DNA from: Stenotrophomonas maltophilia
Lineage (GTDB): Bacteria > Pseudomonadota > Gammaproteobacteria > Xanthomonadales > Xanthomonadaceae
Assembly (NCBI GenBank): GCA_009912235.1
Contig: WNDS01000003.1
Coordinates: forward strand, 1-64,000
DNA length: 64,000 nucleotides
Reading direction: 5' to 3'
The notes below the pieces were generated by a model. That model was not told the DNA's origin, did no database searches, and saw only the letters and a list, made by a program, of their open reading frames with translations. The translations under genes were made by a program, and so were the position numbers. This document shows, in pieces, positions 47,338-56,432 of the stretch (positions within the stretch are counted from its first letter, which is position 1; each line of letters opens with the position of its first letter).

Positions 47338-47482
47338 TTGCCGGCCAACGGCCGGCACTACCGGGTCATGCGGGCTGGGCCCCAATGCAGCCGTTACCCC
47401 TCGCAGGGGTCATGCGGGCCGTGGCCTCAATGCAACCCTTACCCTCTCGCAAGGGTAGTGCCGGCCGTTGGCCGGCAACCCC
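47338..47482. repeat. Facing SMAG-type repeats around a tandem 45-base duplication
   Basis: Elements at 47338-47362 (CTAC head) and 47453-47482 (GTAG head) share the core GCCGGCCAACGGCCGGC and face each other. Between them two near-identical units run end to end at 47363-47405 and 47407-47451. Each starts GGGTCATGCGGGC and contains CAATGCA and TTACCC. The block separates the GST gene from the convergent permease gene. Confidence 0.7.
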
Positions 47483-47513
47483 ATGAACACCAGAAGCCTC
47501 CCAGCCACCGCGA

Positions 47514-49121
47514 TCAGCCATGCCCATCCAGCGGCTTCACCGACTGCTTCTGCAGCGACAGCAGGCCCAGCAGCACTGCCAGCGCGACGTACGCACCGGT
47601 GAACTGCCAGCTGATGATGCGCGCCAGCCCGTCCAGGTCCCACGGCAGATAGATGCCGCCACGCGGGTCCACCGAATGGATCAGGCCGAACAGCGTCAGC
47701 ACCGCGGCCGCCAGCAGGAAGCCGCAGGCGCGGCGCAGGCGGCCATCGATCATCGCCGCCACCGTGGCGATCCACAGCATCGCGGTGATGATGAAGCCAT
47801 TGCCCAGCGCGAAGATCACCGCCAGCTCGGGCAGCCCGTGGCCGTCCACATGGGTCAGCAGCGCGCCCATCTGTTCCGGCGGAATCCAGCCCGGGGCCTT
47901 GATCGCCAGCAGGTAGGCCGCCGAGGGCAGGAAGCCCAGCACCATCGCACCGGCATGCTGGCGTGGCGTGGCCCGGAACGCCTGGGTGGTGATGTCGATG
48001 GACACGTACACGATGATCGGCGCCAGCACGGCCAGCGGCAGCCACTGCACCAGCCCGGAGATGATGCCCAGCATGCCGCCGATGCCCACGAACAGGCCGG
48101 TCAGCAGCGTGTAGCCACTGCGCGCGCCCATGTGCTTGTAGGCCGGCTGGCCGATGTACGGCGTGGTCTGCGCCACGCCACCGCACAGGCCGGCCACCAG
48201 CGTGGCCGCCGCTTCCACCAGCAGGATGTCGCGGGTGCGGTAGTCATCGCCGGCCGCACGCGCGCTTTCACACACGTTGATGCCGCCGACCACCATCAGC
48301 AGGCCGAACGGCAGCAGCAGCGGCAGGTAGGTCATCGCGGTGGGCAGGCCATCGATGAAGCCCAGCGTCGGCAGCGGCAGCACCACCTGCGGCGGCACCC
48401 ACTCGGGAATGACGAAGCCCGGCACACCCAACCCGGCCAGGCCCAGCCCGTAATACAGCACGGTGCCGAACACGAAGGCCAGCAGCACGCCCGGGCCACG
48501 AATCGGCAGCTTGCCCTTGGCGATCAGCACATACAGCAGCAGGCCCAGCGTGGTGAAGCCGACCAGCGGCGAACGCAGGGTTTCCAGCAGCGGCAGCAGG
48601 CCCATCAGCACCAGCGCGATACCGGCAATCGAGCCCAGCAGCGCCGCACGCGGCAGCGCGCGGGTCACCGCCTCACCGAAGAAGGAGAGGATCAGCTTCA
48701 GCACGCCCATGATGACCAGCGAGGCCATGCCCAGCTGCCAAGTGGCGATGGCCGCCGCATGCGGGTCCAGCCCCTGCTGCTTGAACGCGGCAAATGCCGG
48801 GCCCAGCACCAGCAGTGCCATGCCGATGCTGGTCGGTGCATCCAGGCCCAGCGGCATGGCGGTGACATCGTCATGGCCGGTGCGTGCGGCCAGGCGGCGC
48901 GCCATCAGCGTGTACAGCAGGTTGCCCGCCAGCACGCCGAAGGCGGTACCGGGGAACATGCGGCCGAACACCACGTCGGCGGGGAACTGGAAGATCCCGA
49001 CCAGGGCCATGGCGATGAAGCCGAGGATGGAGAGGTTGTCGACGACCAGGCCGAAGAAGCCGTTGAAGTCGCCAGCGACGAACCAGCGCCGCGATGCGGC
49101 GGCAGGGGCAAGAGCAGGCAT
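47514..49121 (-). CDS. NCS2-type nucleobase/cation permease
   Basis: This 535-residue inner-membrane protein has about 12-14 hydrophobic helices. The segments NGFFGLVVDNLSILGFIAMA, VTAMPLGLDAPTSIGM and VAQTTPYIGQPAYKHMGARS resemble AzgA-type purine permeases and the wider NCS2/xanthine-uracil group. The ligand cannot be assigned. No purine genes are adjacent, and a sulfate or other anion role is not excluded. Confidence 0.75.
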   Translation of the reverse strand: MPALAPAAASRRWFVAGDFNGFFGLVVDNLSILGFIAMALVGIFQFPADVVFGRMFPGTAFGVLAGNLLYTLMARRLAARTGHDDVTAMPLGLDAPTSIGMALLVLGPAFAAFKQQGLDPHAAAIATWQLGMASLVIMGVLKLILSFFGEAVTRALPRAALLGSIAGIALVLMGLLPLLETLRSPLVGFTTLGLLLYVLIAKGKLPIRGPGVLLAFVFGTVLYYGLGLAGLGVPGFVIPEWVPPQVVLPLPTLGFIDGLPTAMTYLPLLLPFGLLMVVGGINVCESARAAGDDYRTRDILLVEAAATLVAGLCGGVAQTTPYIGQPAYKHMGARSGYTLLTGLFVGIGGMLGIISGLVQWLPLAVLAPIIVYVSIDITTQAFRATPRQHAGAMVLGFLPSAAYLLAIKAPGWIPPEQMGALLTHVDGHGLPELAVIFALGNGFIITAMLWIATVAAMIDGRLRRACGFLLAAAVLTLFGLIHSVDPRGGIYLPWDLDGLARIISWQFTGAYVALAVLLGLLSLQKQSVKPLDGHG

Positions 49122-49567
49122 GGAAGGGGCTGCGGTGGGGTGGGGATCGCCGATGGTAGGGCCAGCCGGGCCCCTGCGCCAATGCCGTCATGGAATGATG
49201 GGTTCCAGCCAGCGGCAGAGCCCCTCGTGGCGGGTGGCGGAGGGCATTTCCCGGGCTGGCCGGGTGGGTGGGTGCCCTGCGTGCGCCAGCCACGGGAGCG
49301 ATTCAAAGGATCAAAAGCCACCTCCGGTCGCTTCGCTCCTGTTGCCTTGATTCCAGACACCGCCTGGTTGCCGGCCAACGGCCGGCACTACCGTCGATCG
49401 ATGGGCCACCGGCCAACCGGCGAAGGCGGGGTGGGTCCGGTGGCGGGGGTGTCCGCCACCGGGCCCACCCCGTCACCCCACGGATAGCGCACTTTGGACG
49501 TTGACGTTGACATTGACGTCGCCTCGGCGGGTGCAGGGCGCAGCCCTGCATCACCCACCCCACACCC
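49122..49567. repeat. Gene-free gap rich in palindromic repeats
   Basis: No convincing gene is seen in these 446 bases. They hold a SMAG-type element with CTAC head (49367-49393) and a 19-base-pair hairpin (49428-49446 with 49453-49471, one mismatch) related to the element at 12032. There is also a short tandem of GTTGAC-like hexamers (49498-49515) and an 8-base-pair hairpin TGCAGGGC/GCCCTGCA (49532-49550). The flanking genes are both on the minus strand. Confidence 0.65.
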
Positions 49568-51282
49568 TCACTTCTTCAGGAAGTTGCCCACCAGGTCTTT
49601 GACGTCCTCGATGCGCCCGCCCAGCACCGTCTTGGCGGCATACAGCGCGGTACCGGCCACCTGCCTGGCCTCGATCTGCGGCGGCATCACCAGCTCGGCA
49701 CGGTTGCTATGCACGTCCAGCAGCGCCGGGCCGGGCTGGGCCAGGAACTCGCGCACCGCCGCCTCCAGATCCTCGCTGCGGGTCACGGTGCGGCCGTAGA
49801 AGCCGATCACCTCGGCCAGGCGGCCGAAATCGGAGTTCTTCAGGTCGGTGTAGTTGTCCAGCAGGCCTTCCACCTTCTGCTCCAGCTCCACGAAGTTCAG
49901 CGAGCTGTTGTTGTAGACCACCACCTTGATCGGCAGGTTTTCCTGCACGGCGGTCAGCAGATCGCCCAGCAGCATGGCCAGGCCACCATCGCCGGACAGC
50001 GAAATCACCTGGCGGCCGGGGAAGGCTTTCTGCAGGCCCAGCGCCTGCGGCATCGCATTGGCCATCGTGCCGTGCAGCAGGCTGGTCAGCGTGCGGCGGC
50101 GTCCGTTGACGCGGATGTGGCGCAGCACCCACACCATCGGCGAACCGCCGTCGGCGGTGAACAGGGCATCGTCAGCGGCGTGGCGGTCCAGCAGCGCGGT
50201 CAGGTGCTGCGGGTGGATCAGCTCGCCTTCGCCGGCCTCTTCCTCCTTCGCGCGCTTGGCCAGCGCCTTGTCGCGATGGGAAATGCACTCGTCCAGGAAA
50301 CTGCGGTCTTCGCGCGGCGCCAGCATCGGCAGCAGTGCATCCAGCGTCGGGCCGATGTCACCGACCACGCCGAGATCCACCGGATGGCGACGCCCCAGAT
50401 GAGTACCATCGCGGTCGACCTGGATGATCGTGGCCTTATCCGGGTAGAACTGGCCACAGGCGAAATCCGCGCCGAGCAGCAGCAGCGTGTCGCACTCCAT
50501 CAGCGTTTGGAAGCCCGATTCGATGCCGAAGATGCCGGTCATGCCCATGTTGTAGGGGTTGGCCGGTTCGACGAAATCCTTGGCACGCTAGGTGTGCGCC
50601 ACCGGTGCCTGCAGGCGGCCGGCCAGTTCAAGCAGCTGCGCATGCGCGCCCTGGCAGCCGGCGCCGGCATAGATGCCGATGCGCTTGCCCTGCCCAGCAG
50701 CTCGGCGATGCGCTGCAGTTCGGCGTCAGCCGGGCGCAGTACCGACTGGGTGTAATGCACCGAGAACGGCACATCGTGCTTCACCTCGGCCTCGCTGATA
50801 TCGGCCGGCAGGATCACCACCGCCACGCCGCGGCGGCTGATCGCCGCCTGGCAGGCCAGCGCCGCCACGCGCCGCGCCTGCTGCGCGCTGTGCACCTGCT
50901 CGCAGAACACCGTGCAGCTGCCGTAGACCGCCTTGAAATCCGCTTCCTGCGGGAATTCCATGCCCAGTTCGCTGGTGACCACCTGGCTGGCGATCAGCAC
51001 CATCGGCGCACGGTTGCGGTTGCTTTCGAAGATGCCGTTGATGAAGTGCAGGCCGCCGGGCCCGCACGAGCCGGCGCAGGCGGTCAACTGGCCGCTGACA
51101 AGCGAATCGGCACCGGCGGCGAAGGCGGCCACTTCTTCATGGCGGACATGCACCCATTCAATCTCGCTGCCATGCAGCGCATCGGTGACATGGTTCAGGG
51201 TGTCGCCGACGATGCCATAGCAGCGGCGCACCCCGGCCTGCTGCAGTGTATCGACGACGATCTCGGCAACGCGCTTGCTCAT
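49568..51282 (-). pseudogene. poxB: Pyruvate dehydrogenase (quinone) PoxB, two lesions
   Basis: This is a ThDP- and FAD-dependent enzyme that oxidises pyruvate to acetate at the membrane. The N-terminal ThDP domain (VLVLIASQ region, GSCGPGGLHFINGIFESNRN), central FAD domain and C-terminal ThDP motif (GDGGLAMLLGDLLTAVQENL, YNNSSLNFVE) are all present. The frame shifts near 50691-50695, where one missing base would restore LLGQGKRIGIYAGAGCQGAH. A TAG at 50588-50590 then interrupts VAHT-RAKDFVEPANPYNMG. Repaired, it is 571 residues, the normal size. The TAG lies in CTAGG on the plus strand, and CCAGG there would restore TGG (Trp). Confidence 0.88.
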
Positions 51283-51415
51283 GGGACAACAGCCTTGTAC
51301 GGGGGAATCCCGAGGCTAGACCCCATGGGGTGAGCGTTCCGTGGGCAATGGCGCAGCAACGGTGCCGCAGTGGCAGACGCCGCGACCGGCGTTCAGCCGC
51401 CAGCAGCCAACCCGC

Positions 51416-52270
51416 TCAGTTCACGTTGATCCAGCCCAGCACCGCCCCGCGTTTCGCGTTCCGGTAGCGCACCTGCACCCAGCCATCGTGCTCATCAAGC
51501 AGTTCCACGCGGTCACCGCGCAGCAGGTAACGCTGCGTGCTGGCGGCACCGGGCCGATCGAACAGCAGCAGGCGCGCCGGCACGACCGCCGCCCCCAGCG
51601 CGCGCAGCGGCTGGCCATGCGCTGGCGTGGACAGGCCATCGTTGATCGCGTGTTCTTCCACGGTACCCGTGGCGCTGTAGGTGCTCCACACCGCCAGCGG
51701 GCCCTCGTTCTCCACGGCATCCAGCTGCAGCGCGGTGGCCAGCGCATCGCCCAGGTACAACAGCCGCTCGGCGCGGTACAGCACCATGCGCGTGCCATCG
51801 GGGCGGTACAGGTCGACGTACCACATCGGCCCGCTGCGGCAGCTGCTGCCGGCCACGCGCTGCGCCGCATCCAGGGTCAGCCCCATCGGCCCGCCACACT
51901 GCGACTGGCCATGATCGGCAAAGGGCAGCGGTGCGAAACGCCCGGTGGCCGCATCGAAGCGGTAGACCACCACCGCCTCGTTGACCATGCCCACCGGCAC
52001 GCGTGCCACCAGCTCCGGCCGGCCATCGAAATCGACGTCTTCCGCGCTCAGCCGCACCGTGCCATCGGCATCTTCCGGCGGCGCCAGCTGCTGCACGCCC
52101 GCTGGCAGGCCACGCACGGCAATCCGGCCATTGGGCTGCGCGGTGGCCTGCACCTGCACGCCGGGAGCGGGCTGGAAGCGCAACGGAGCAGCGTTGTCAG
52201 CAGCCTGTGCCAGCGGCACCAGCAGGCCCGCCAGCAGCAGGCCCAGCACGCGTTCCCTGTGTTTCATCAT
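51416..52270 (-). CDS. Secreted protein with XAC2610-like and SH3-like regions
   Basis: This protein of about 284 residues has a signal peptide (VLGLLLAGLLVPLAQA). A central region, VDFDGRPELVARVPVG followed by VYRFDAATGRFAP, is reminiscent of the calcium-binding XAC2610-type inhibitors of Xanthomonas. The C-terminal part (YLLRGDRVELLDEHDGWVQV, then GAVLGWINVN) looks like a bacterial SH3 domain. Two adjacent ATGs at 52270 and 52267 are possible starts. The family call is tentative. Confidence 0.6.
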   Translation of the reverse strand: MMKHRERVLGLLLAGLLVPLAQAADNAAPLRFQPAPGVQVQATAQPNGRIAVRGLPAGVQQLAPPEDADGTVRLSAEDVDFDGRPELVARVPVGMVNEAVVVYRFDAATGRFAPLPFADHGQSQCGGPMGLTLDAAQRVAGSSCRSGPMWYVDLYRPDGTRMVLYRAERLLYLGDALATALQLDAVENEGPLAVWSTYSATGTVEEHAINDGLSTPAHGQPLRALGAAVVPARLLLFDRPGAASTQRYLLRGDRVELLDEHDGWVQVRYRNAKRGAVLGWINVN

Positions 52271-52303
52271 CGTTCCCTGCGGCGCCACGCTGGCGCCTCC
52301 AGG

Positions 52304-52780
52304 TCAGAACGATACGTCAACCGCCTGCCGCGACCACAGCACCGACTGGTGCCGGGTCTTCTGCTTCCACGCCAGGCGGATGGCCTCGATGTCGGCACGG
52401 CGCTGCGGGGTGTCTTCGTGCAGCACCACCAGCACCTTGGTGCGCAGGCGATTGGGCGCGGCATCGCCACGGAACAGCCACTGCCCGTAGGCATCGAACA
52501 CGGTCAGGCCGTCGGGGAAGCGCGGGGTGACTTCCTTGTCCAGGAACTCACGCCACTGCGCGTCGCTGATGGTGTCGGCCTGCGGCCGGTTGCCAGCGCC
52601 CTGCTCTTCGCCCACGCCGAAGTACAGCTCACTGCGCACCCAGCCGCTGGCGCTGGACGGACGCGCGGCATCGCCCTGCATGCTCGGCGCGGTGGCGTAG
52701 GCACTGGGGGTGGTCGAAGACAGGCTGGCGCAGCCGCTGGTGGCCAGCAGCACGGCGAACACGAGGCCAAGGCGTTTCAT
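52304..52780 (-). CDS. DUF3574 lipoprotein
   Basis: This 158-residue protein starts at 52780 with a lipoprotein signal (LVFAVLLATSGCASLSS, lipidated Cys 17). The mature part WVRSELYFGVGEEQG, then ISDAQWREFLDKEVTPRFPD, GLTVFDAYGQW and KVLVVLHEDTPQRRADIEAI matches DUF3574. Function unknown. It lies 33 bases after the SH3-like protein gene's region and is divergent from the second TonB-dependent receptor. Confidence 0.8.
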   Translation of the reverse strand: MKRLGLVFAVLLATSGCASLSSTTPSAYATAPSMQGDAARPSSASGWVRSELYFGVGEEQGAGNRPQADTISDAQWREFLDKEVTPRFPDGLTVFDAYGQWLFRGDAAPNRLRTKVLVVLHEDTPQRRADIEAIRLAWKQKTRHQSVLWSRQAVDVSF

Positions 52781-53018
52781 GGAGGTACGACTCCGGGGAA
52801 GGGGCGGAGGAAACACGGCGGGGCACGGAAGGTACACCCGCGTTTCGGTTGCGGCTGCAACCAATCAGCTCATGCCACGGCGGCATGAGCTGATGCGATC
52901 AGCGCTGGGGACTTGCGTCACCGGCGGCCATCACGCGAAGATAATATATCTCTTCATCCGAATGGATGTAAGTGAAACTATCTCCCCCCCCTTCCACGTC
53001 GTTGTTGCTGAGGTCTGC

Positions 53019-55463
53019 ATGTCCCCCCACCTGTCCGCGTCGCCGCTGGGCTTCGCCATTGCTCTCGCGCTGTCCCCCACCCTCGCCCTGGCCCAGGGCG
53101 CCGCCAAGCACGACGCCACCAACCTGGACACGGTGATCGTCACTGGTACGCGCGCCTCCAACCGCACCGTGCTTGAATCCACGTCGCCGGTGGACGTGCT
53201 GACCGCCGAGGACATCCGCAAGGCCGGCGTGGTCAACGGCGAACTGGGCAGCGCGCTGCAGGCGCTGCTGCCGTCGTTTAATTTCCCGCGCCAGTCCAAC
53301 TCCGGCGGTGCCGACCACGTGCGTGCCGCGCAGCTGCGTGGCCTGTCGCCCGACCAGGTACTGGTGCTGGTGAACGGCAAGCGCCGCCACCATACCGCAC
53401 TGGTGAACACCGACAGCAAGATCGGCAAGGGCACCACGCCGGTCGATTTCAATTCGATTCCGGTCAGCGCGATCAAGCGCATCGAAGTGCTGCGCGATGG
53501 CGCCGGCGCGCTGTATGGCTCCGACGCGGTGGCCGGCGTGATCAACGTCATCCTCGATGACGGCGGCGACGGTGGCGAGATCGAAGCCAGCTACGGCGCC
53601 AACCACACCGACCTCAAGCCGATCGGCCGCACCCTCACCGACGGCCAGACCGGCAACGTCACCGCCAAGTTCGGCAAGGCCCTGGGCGAGACCGGTGGCT
53701 TCATCCGCGCCGGCGTGGAATACAAGCACCACGACGCCACCAACCGCGCCGGCTTCGACCAGATTCCGCCGTGGGACCAGAGCCCGACCAACCTGGCCCT
53801 GCAGGGCAAGCGCAACTACGTGCTGGGCGACAGCGCCACGCGTGACACCAACCTGTGGTTCAACGGCCGGCTGCCGTTCGGCCAGACCTCCACCGCGTAT
53901 GCGTTCGGCACCTGGAACAAGCGCAATTCCGAGGGCGCCAACTACTTCCGCTACCCCGATAGCGATGCCAACTGGCAGCAGGTCTACCCCAACGGCTACC
54001 GCCCGGTATCGCTGGGCGACAACCGCGACCTGCAGCTGGTGGCCGGCGCGCGCGGCCAGTGGTCGGACTGGACCTACGATGCCAGCGTGGACTACGGCCG
54101 CAATGACTTCACCTACGGCCTGCGCGATTCGATCAACGCCTCGTTGGGCCCAAGCAGCCCGATCCGCTTCAAGACCGCCGATTACAGCTACGCGCAGACC
54201 GTGGGCAACCTGGATGTGACCCGCGCGTTCGAGCAGGCGGCGGGCATCACCCACACGCTGGGGCTGGGCGCCGAAGTGCGCCACGAGCGCTACCAGACGC
54301 GTCCGGGCGATCCGGCCAGCTATGCCGCCGGCCCGTTCACCAACCGTCCCGCCGGCTCGCAGGCCGGTGGTGGCCTGACCCCGCAGGATGCCGCCACGCT
54401 CTCGCGCGATGTCAGCAGCGTCTACGCCAGCCTGGCCAGCCAGTTCGGCGAGCACTTCTCCACCGACCTGGCCGCACGCTATGAACATTCCGATGATTTC
54501 GGTGGCGAGCTGACCGGCAAGCTGGGCCTGCGCTACGAATTCACCCCGGCCTTCGCCCTGCGCGGTGCCATCTCCAACAACTTCCGCGCGCCGTCGCTGG
54601 CGCAGATCGGCTACGAATCCACCTCCACCGGCTACAACGCCGGCGGCCAGCTGGTGCAGGGCCGCCTGCTGTCGGTGAACAACCCGATCGCGCGTGGCCT
54701 GGGTGCGACCGACCTGAAGCCGGAAAAATCGCTGAACACCTCGCTGGGCTTCACCAGCCGCGTGGGCGAGCACTTCGACCTGTCGCTGGACGTGTTCCAG
54801 ATCGACATCGACGACCGCATCGCGCTGTCGGAAAGCATCACCGGCGATGCCCTGACCAGCTTCGTGCAGCAGAACTACGGCGTCAGCGGCCTGCAGAGCG
54901 CCAGTTTCTTCGTCAACGCCGCCGACACCCGCACCCGCGGTGCCGAACTGGTCAGCAACTGGCGGCAGGCGCTGGCCGGTGGCCAGCTGCTGCTGACCGG
55001 CACCTGGGCCTACACCAAGACCACGCTGAAGAACACGCTGGCCACCCCGGCGGCGCTGCGCGGCCTGAACCCGGACTACGTGCTGTTCGGCATCGAGGAA
55101 ACCAACACGCTGACCGATGCCACCCCGCGCACCCGCGCCTCGGTGTCCGGCACTTGGAGCAATGACCACTGGACCCTGACCAGCCGCGTCAACCGCTACG
55201 GCAGTGCCACGCGCGTGTTCAACTTCGGCGATGGCCACATTCCGCGCCAGACCTATGCGGCCAAGTACCAGCTGGATGCGGAAGTGGAATACCGCGTCAA
55301 CGCCCACTGGAGCGTGGCGGTGGGCGGGCAGAACCTGGGCGATACCTACTCCGACCGCTCCAACACCGACATCTACTACTTCGGCAACCTGCCGTACGAC
55401 GTGCTCTCGCCGATCGGCAGCAACGGCGCGTACTACTACGGCCGCGTGCGTTACACCTTCTGA
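53019..55463 (+). CDS. TonB-dependent receptor (second paralogue)
   Basis: This outer-membrane receptor has 814 residues from the ATG at 53019, with a signal peptide ending LALAQ. TNLDTVIVTGTRA marks the plug start. The plug segments AAQLRGLSPDQVLVLVNGKR and KRIEVLRDGAGALYGSDAVA are nearly those of the receptor at 30891, and both share FQIDIDDRIALS-like barrel sequence. The C-terminus is RVRYTF. The 238-base upstream gap has a CATCC-GAAT-GGATG dyad at about 52959-52972. The ligand is not evident. Confidence 0.9.
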   Translation: MSPHLSASPLGFAIALALSPTLALAQGAAKHDATNLDTVIVTGTRASNRTVLESTSPVDVLTAEDIRKAGVVNGELGSALQALLPSFNFPRQSNSGGADHVRAAQLRGLSPDQVLVLVNGKRRHHTALVNTDSKIGKGTTPVDFNSIPVSAIKRIEVLRDGAGALYGSDAVAGVINVILDDGGDGGEIEASYGANHTDLKPIGRTLTDGQTGNVTAKFGKALGETGGFIRAGVEYKHHDATNRAGFDQIPPWDQSPTNLALQGKRNYVLGDSATRDTNLWFNGRLPFGQTSTAYAFGTWNKRNSEGANYFRYPDSDANWQQVYPNGYRPVSLGDNRDLQLVAGARGQWSDWTYDASVDYGRNDFTYGLRDSINASLGPSSPIRFKTADYSYAQTVGNLDVTRAFEQAAGITHTLGLGAEVRHERYQTRPGDPASYAAGPFTNRPAGSQAGGGLTPQDAATLSRDVSSVYASLASQFGEHFSTDLAARYEHSDDFGGELTGKLGLRYEFTPAFALRGAISNNFRAPSLAQIGYESTSTGYNAGGQLVQGRLLSVNNPIARGLGATDLKPEKSLNTSLGFTSRVGEHFDLSLDVFQIDIDDRIALSESITGDALTSFVQQNYGVSGLQSASFFVNAADTRTRGAELVSNWRQALAGGQLLLTGTWAYTKTTLKNTLATPAALRGLNPDYVLFGIEETNTLTDATPRTRASVSGTWSNDHWTLTSRVNRYGSATRVFNFGDGHIPRQTYAAKYQLDAEVEYRVNAHWSVAVGGQNLGDTYSDRSNTDIYYFGNLPYDVLSPIGSNGAYYYGRVRYTF

Positions 55464-55518
55464 CCTGCAAACGGCTGGCCCACCAAGATGGTGGGCCAGC
55501 CGGGCAGAGCCAGGGGGG

Positions 55519-55600
55519 GGTAGAGTCGACTGTTAGTCGACTATCGCGCGCAGCGCGGGACCATTCATGCAGAAGGCGTCAACCAACAGTCGACTTTGCC
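55519..55600. repeat. GTAG repeat with GTCGACT hairpin, left of the trehalose cluster
   Basis: A GTAG-headed hairpin (GTAGAGTCGACTGTTAGTCG, then ACTATCG) is followed by CGCGCAGCGCGGGAC and an outer match CAACCAACAGTCGACT. The same composite element, in the same orientation and with an expanded heptamer, lies at 59705-59813 on the other side of the cluster. Confidence 0.7.
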
Positions 55601-55645
55601 CCGCCTCGACCCGCTCTACACGCCCGCACTGGCATCGTGCCGTGC

Positions 55646-56404
55646 ATGGCCAACGACCTCACCCTTCGTCCGCCGCCGCCGCTGCTGGACGATGCGTGTG
55701 CATTGTTCCTTGATGTCGATGGCACCCTGATCGAGTTCGCCGAGCGCCCCGATTCGGTACAGCTGCTGCCGGACATCCGCGAGGCCATCGGCCGCATCAG
55801 CGACCGTCTGGAGGGCGCCGTCGCCCTGGTCAGTGGCCGCCCGCTGGAACAGCTCGACGCCCTGTTCGCCCCCCTGCTGCTGCCCTCGGCCGGCCTGCAC
55901 GGCCATGAGCTGCGCGGGCAGGATGGCCAGGTGATCCGCGACAGCCACGATGACCACACCGGCGACTGGCTGCATGCCCTGCACCAGCAGGCCATGCGCT
56001 TCGCCCACGGCCACCCGGGAGTGCTGGTGGAAGACAAGGGCCCGAGCCTAGCCCTGCACTGGCGCGGTGCCCCGCACGCGGCCAACGAGGTGCGCGCGTT
56101 CGCCGACCGCCATATCCGCGGCCACAGCAACTACCGGCTGCAGCCGGGCGACCACGTGGTGGAGTTCGTACCGGTGGGCAGCGACAAGGGCCGCGCGGTG
56201 CGCCGGCTGATGCAGTACCTGCCGTTCCGTGGCCGCCTGCCCGTGTTCATCGGCGACGACCTGACCGATGAATTCGGCTTCGATGCCGCCAACAGCCTGC
56301 ATGGCTGGAGCGTGCTGGTGGGTGAACGCGAGCCCAGTGCGGCCGTATTCGCCCTGCCGGACATACGCAGCGTGCACGCATGGCTGCGTGAGAATGCCTA
56401 TTGA
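55646..56404 (+). CDS. otsB: Trehalose-6-phosphate phosphatase OtsB
   Basis: This is a HAD phosphatase that releases trehalose from trehalose-6-phosphate. The 252 residues from ATG 55646 (a GTG at 55637 is also possible) show the nucleophile motif FLDVDGTLIEF and motif II VSGRPLEQLD. The Lys of motif III is in GSDKGRAVRRL and motif IV is FIGDDLTDEFG. It overlaps or abuts the GH15 gene (start at 56394 to 56433), so the cluster is one operon. Confidence 0.94.
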   Translation: MANDLTLRPPPPLLDDACALFLDVDGTLIEFAERPDSVQLLPDIREAIGRISDRLEGAVALVSGRPLEQLDALFAPLLLPSAGLHGHELRGQDGQVIRDSHDDHTGDWLHALHQQAMRFAHGHPGVLVEDKGPSLALHWRGAPHAANEVRAFADRHIRGHSNYRLQPGDHVVEFVPVGSDKGRAVRRLMQYLPFRGRLPVFIGDDLTDEFGFDAANSLHGWSVLVGEREPSAAVFALPDIRSVHAWLRENAY

Positions 56405-56432
56405 CCCGCCGCCCCACGCGGCCGCAACCGAG

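Noticed and set aside
52945..52965. Fur box upstream of the second TonB-dependent receptor
   Set aside because: The AT-rich GATAATATATCTC stretch resembles only part of a Fur site and lacks the second half.
52899..55307. Minus-strand open frame of 802 codons opposite the second TonB-dependent receptor
   Set aside because: It is antisense to a clear receptor gene. The Val/Gly/Ala-rich product is a codon-bias artefact.
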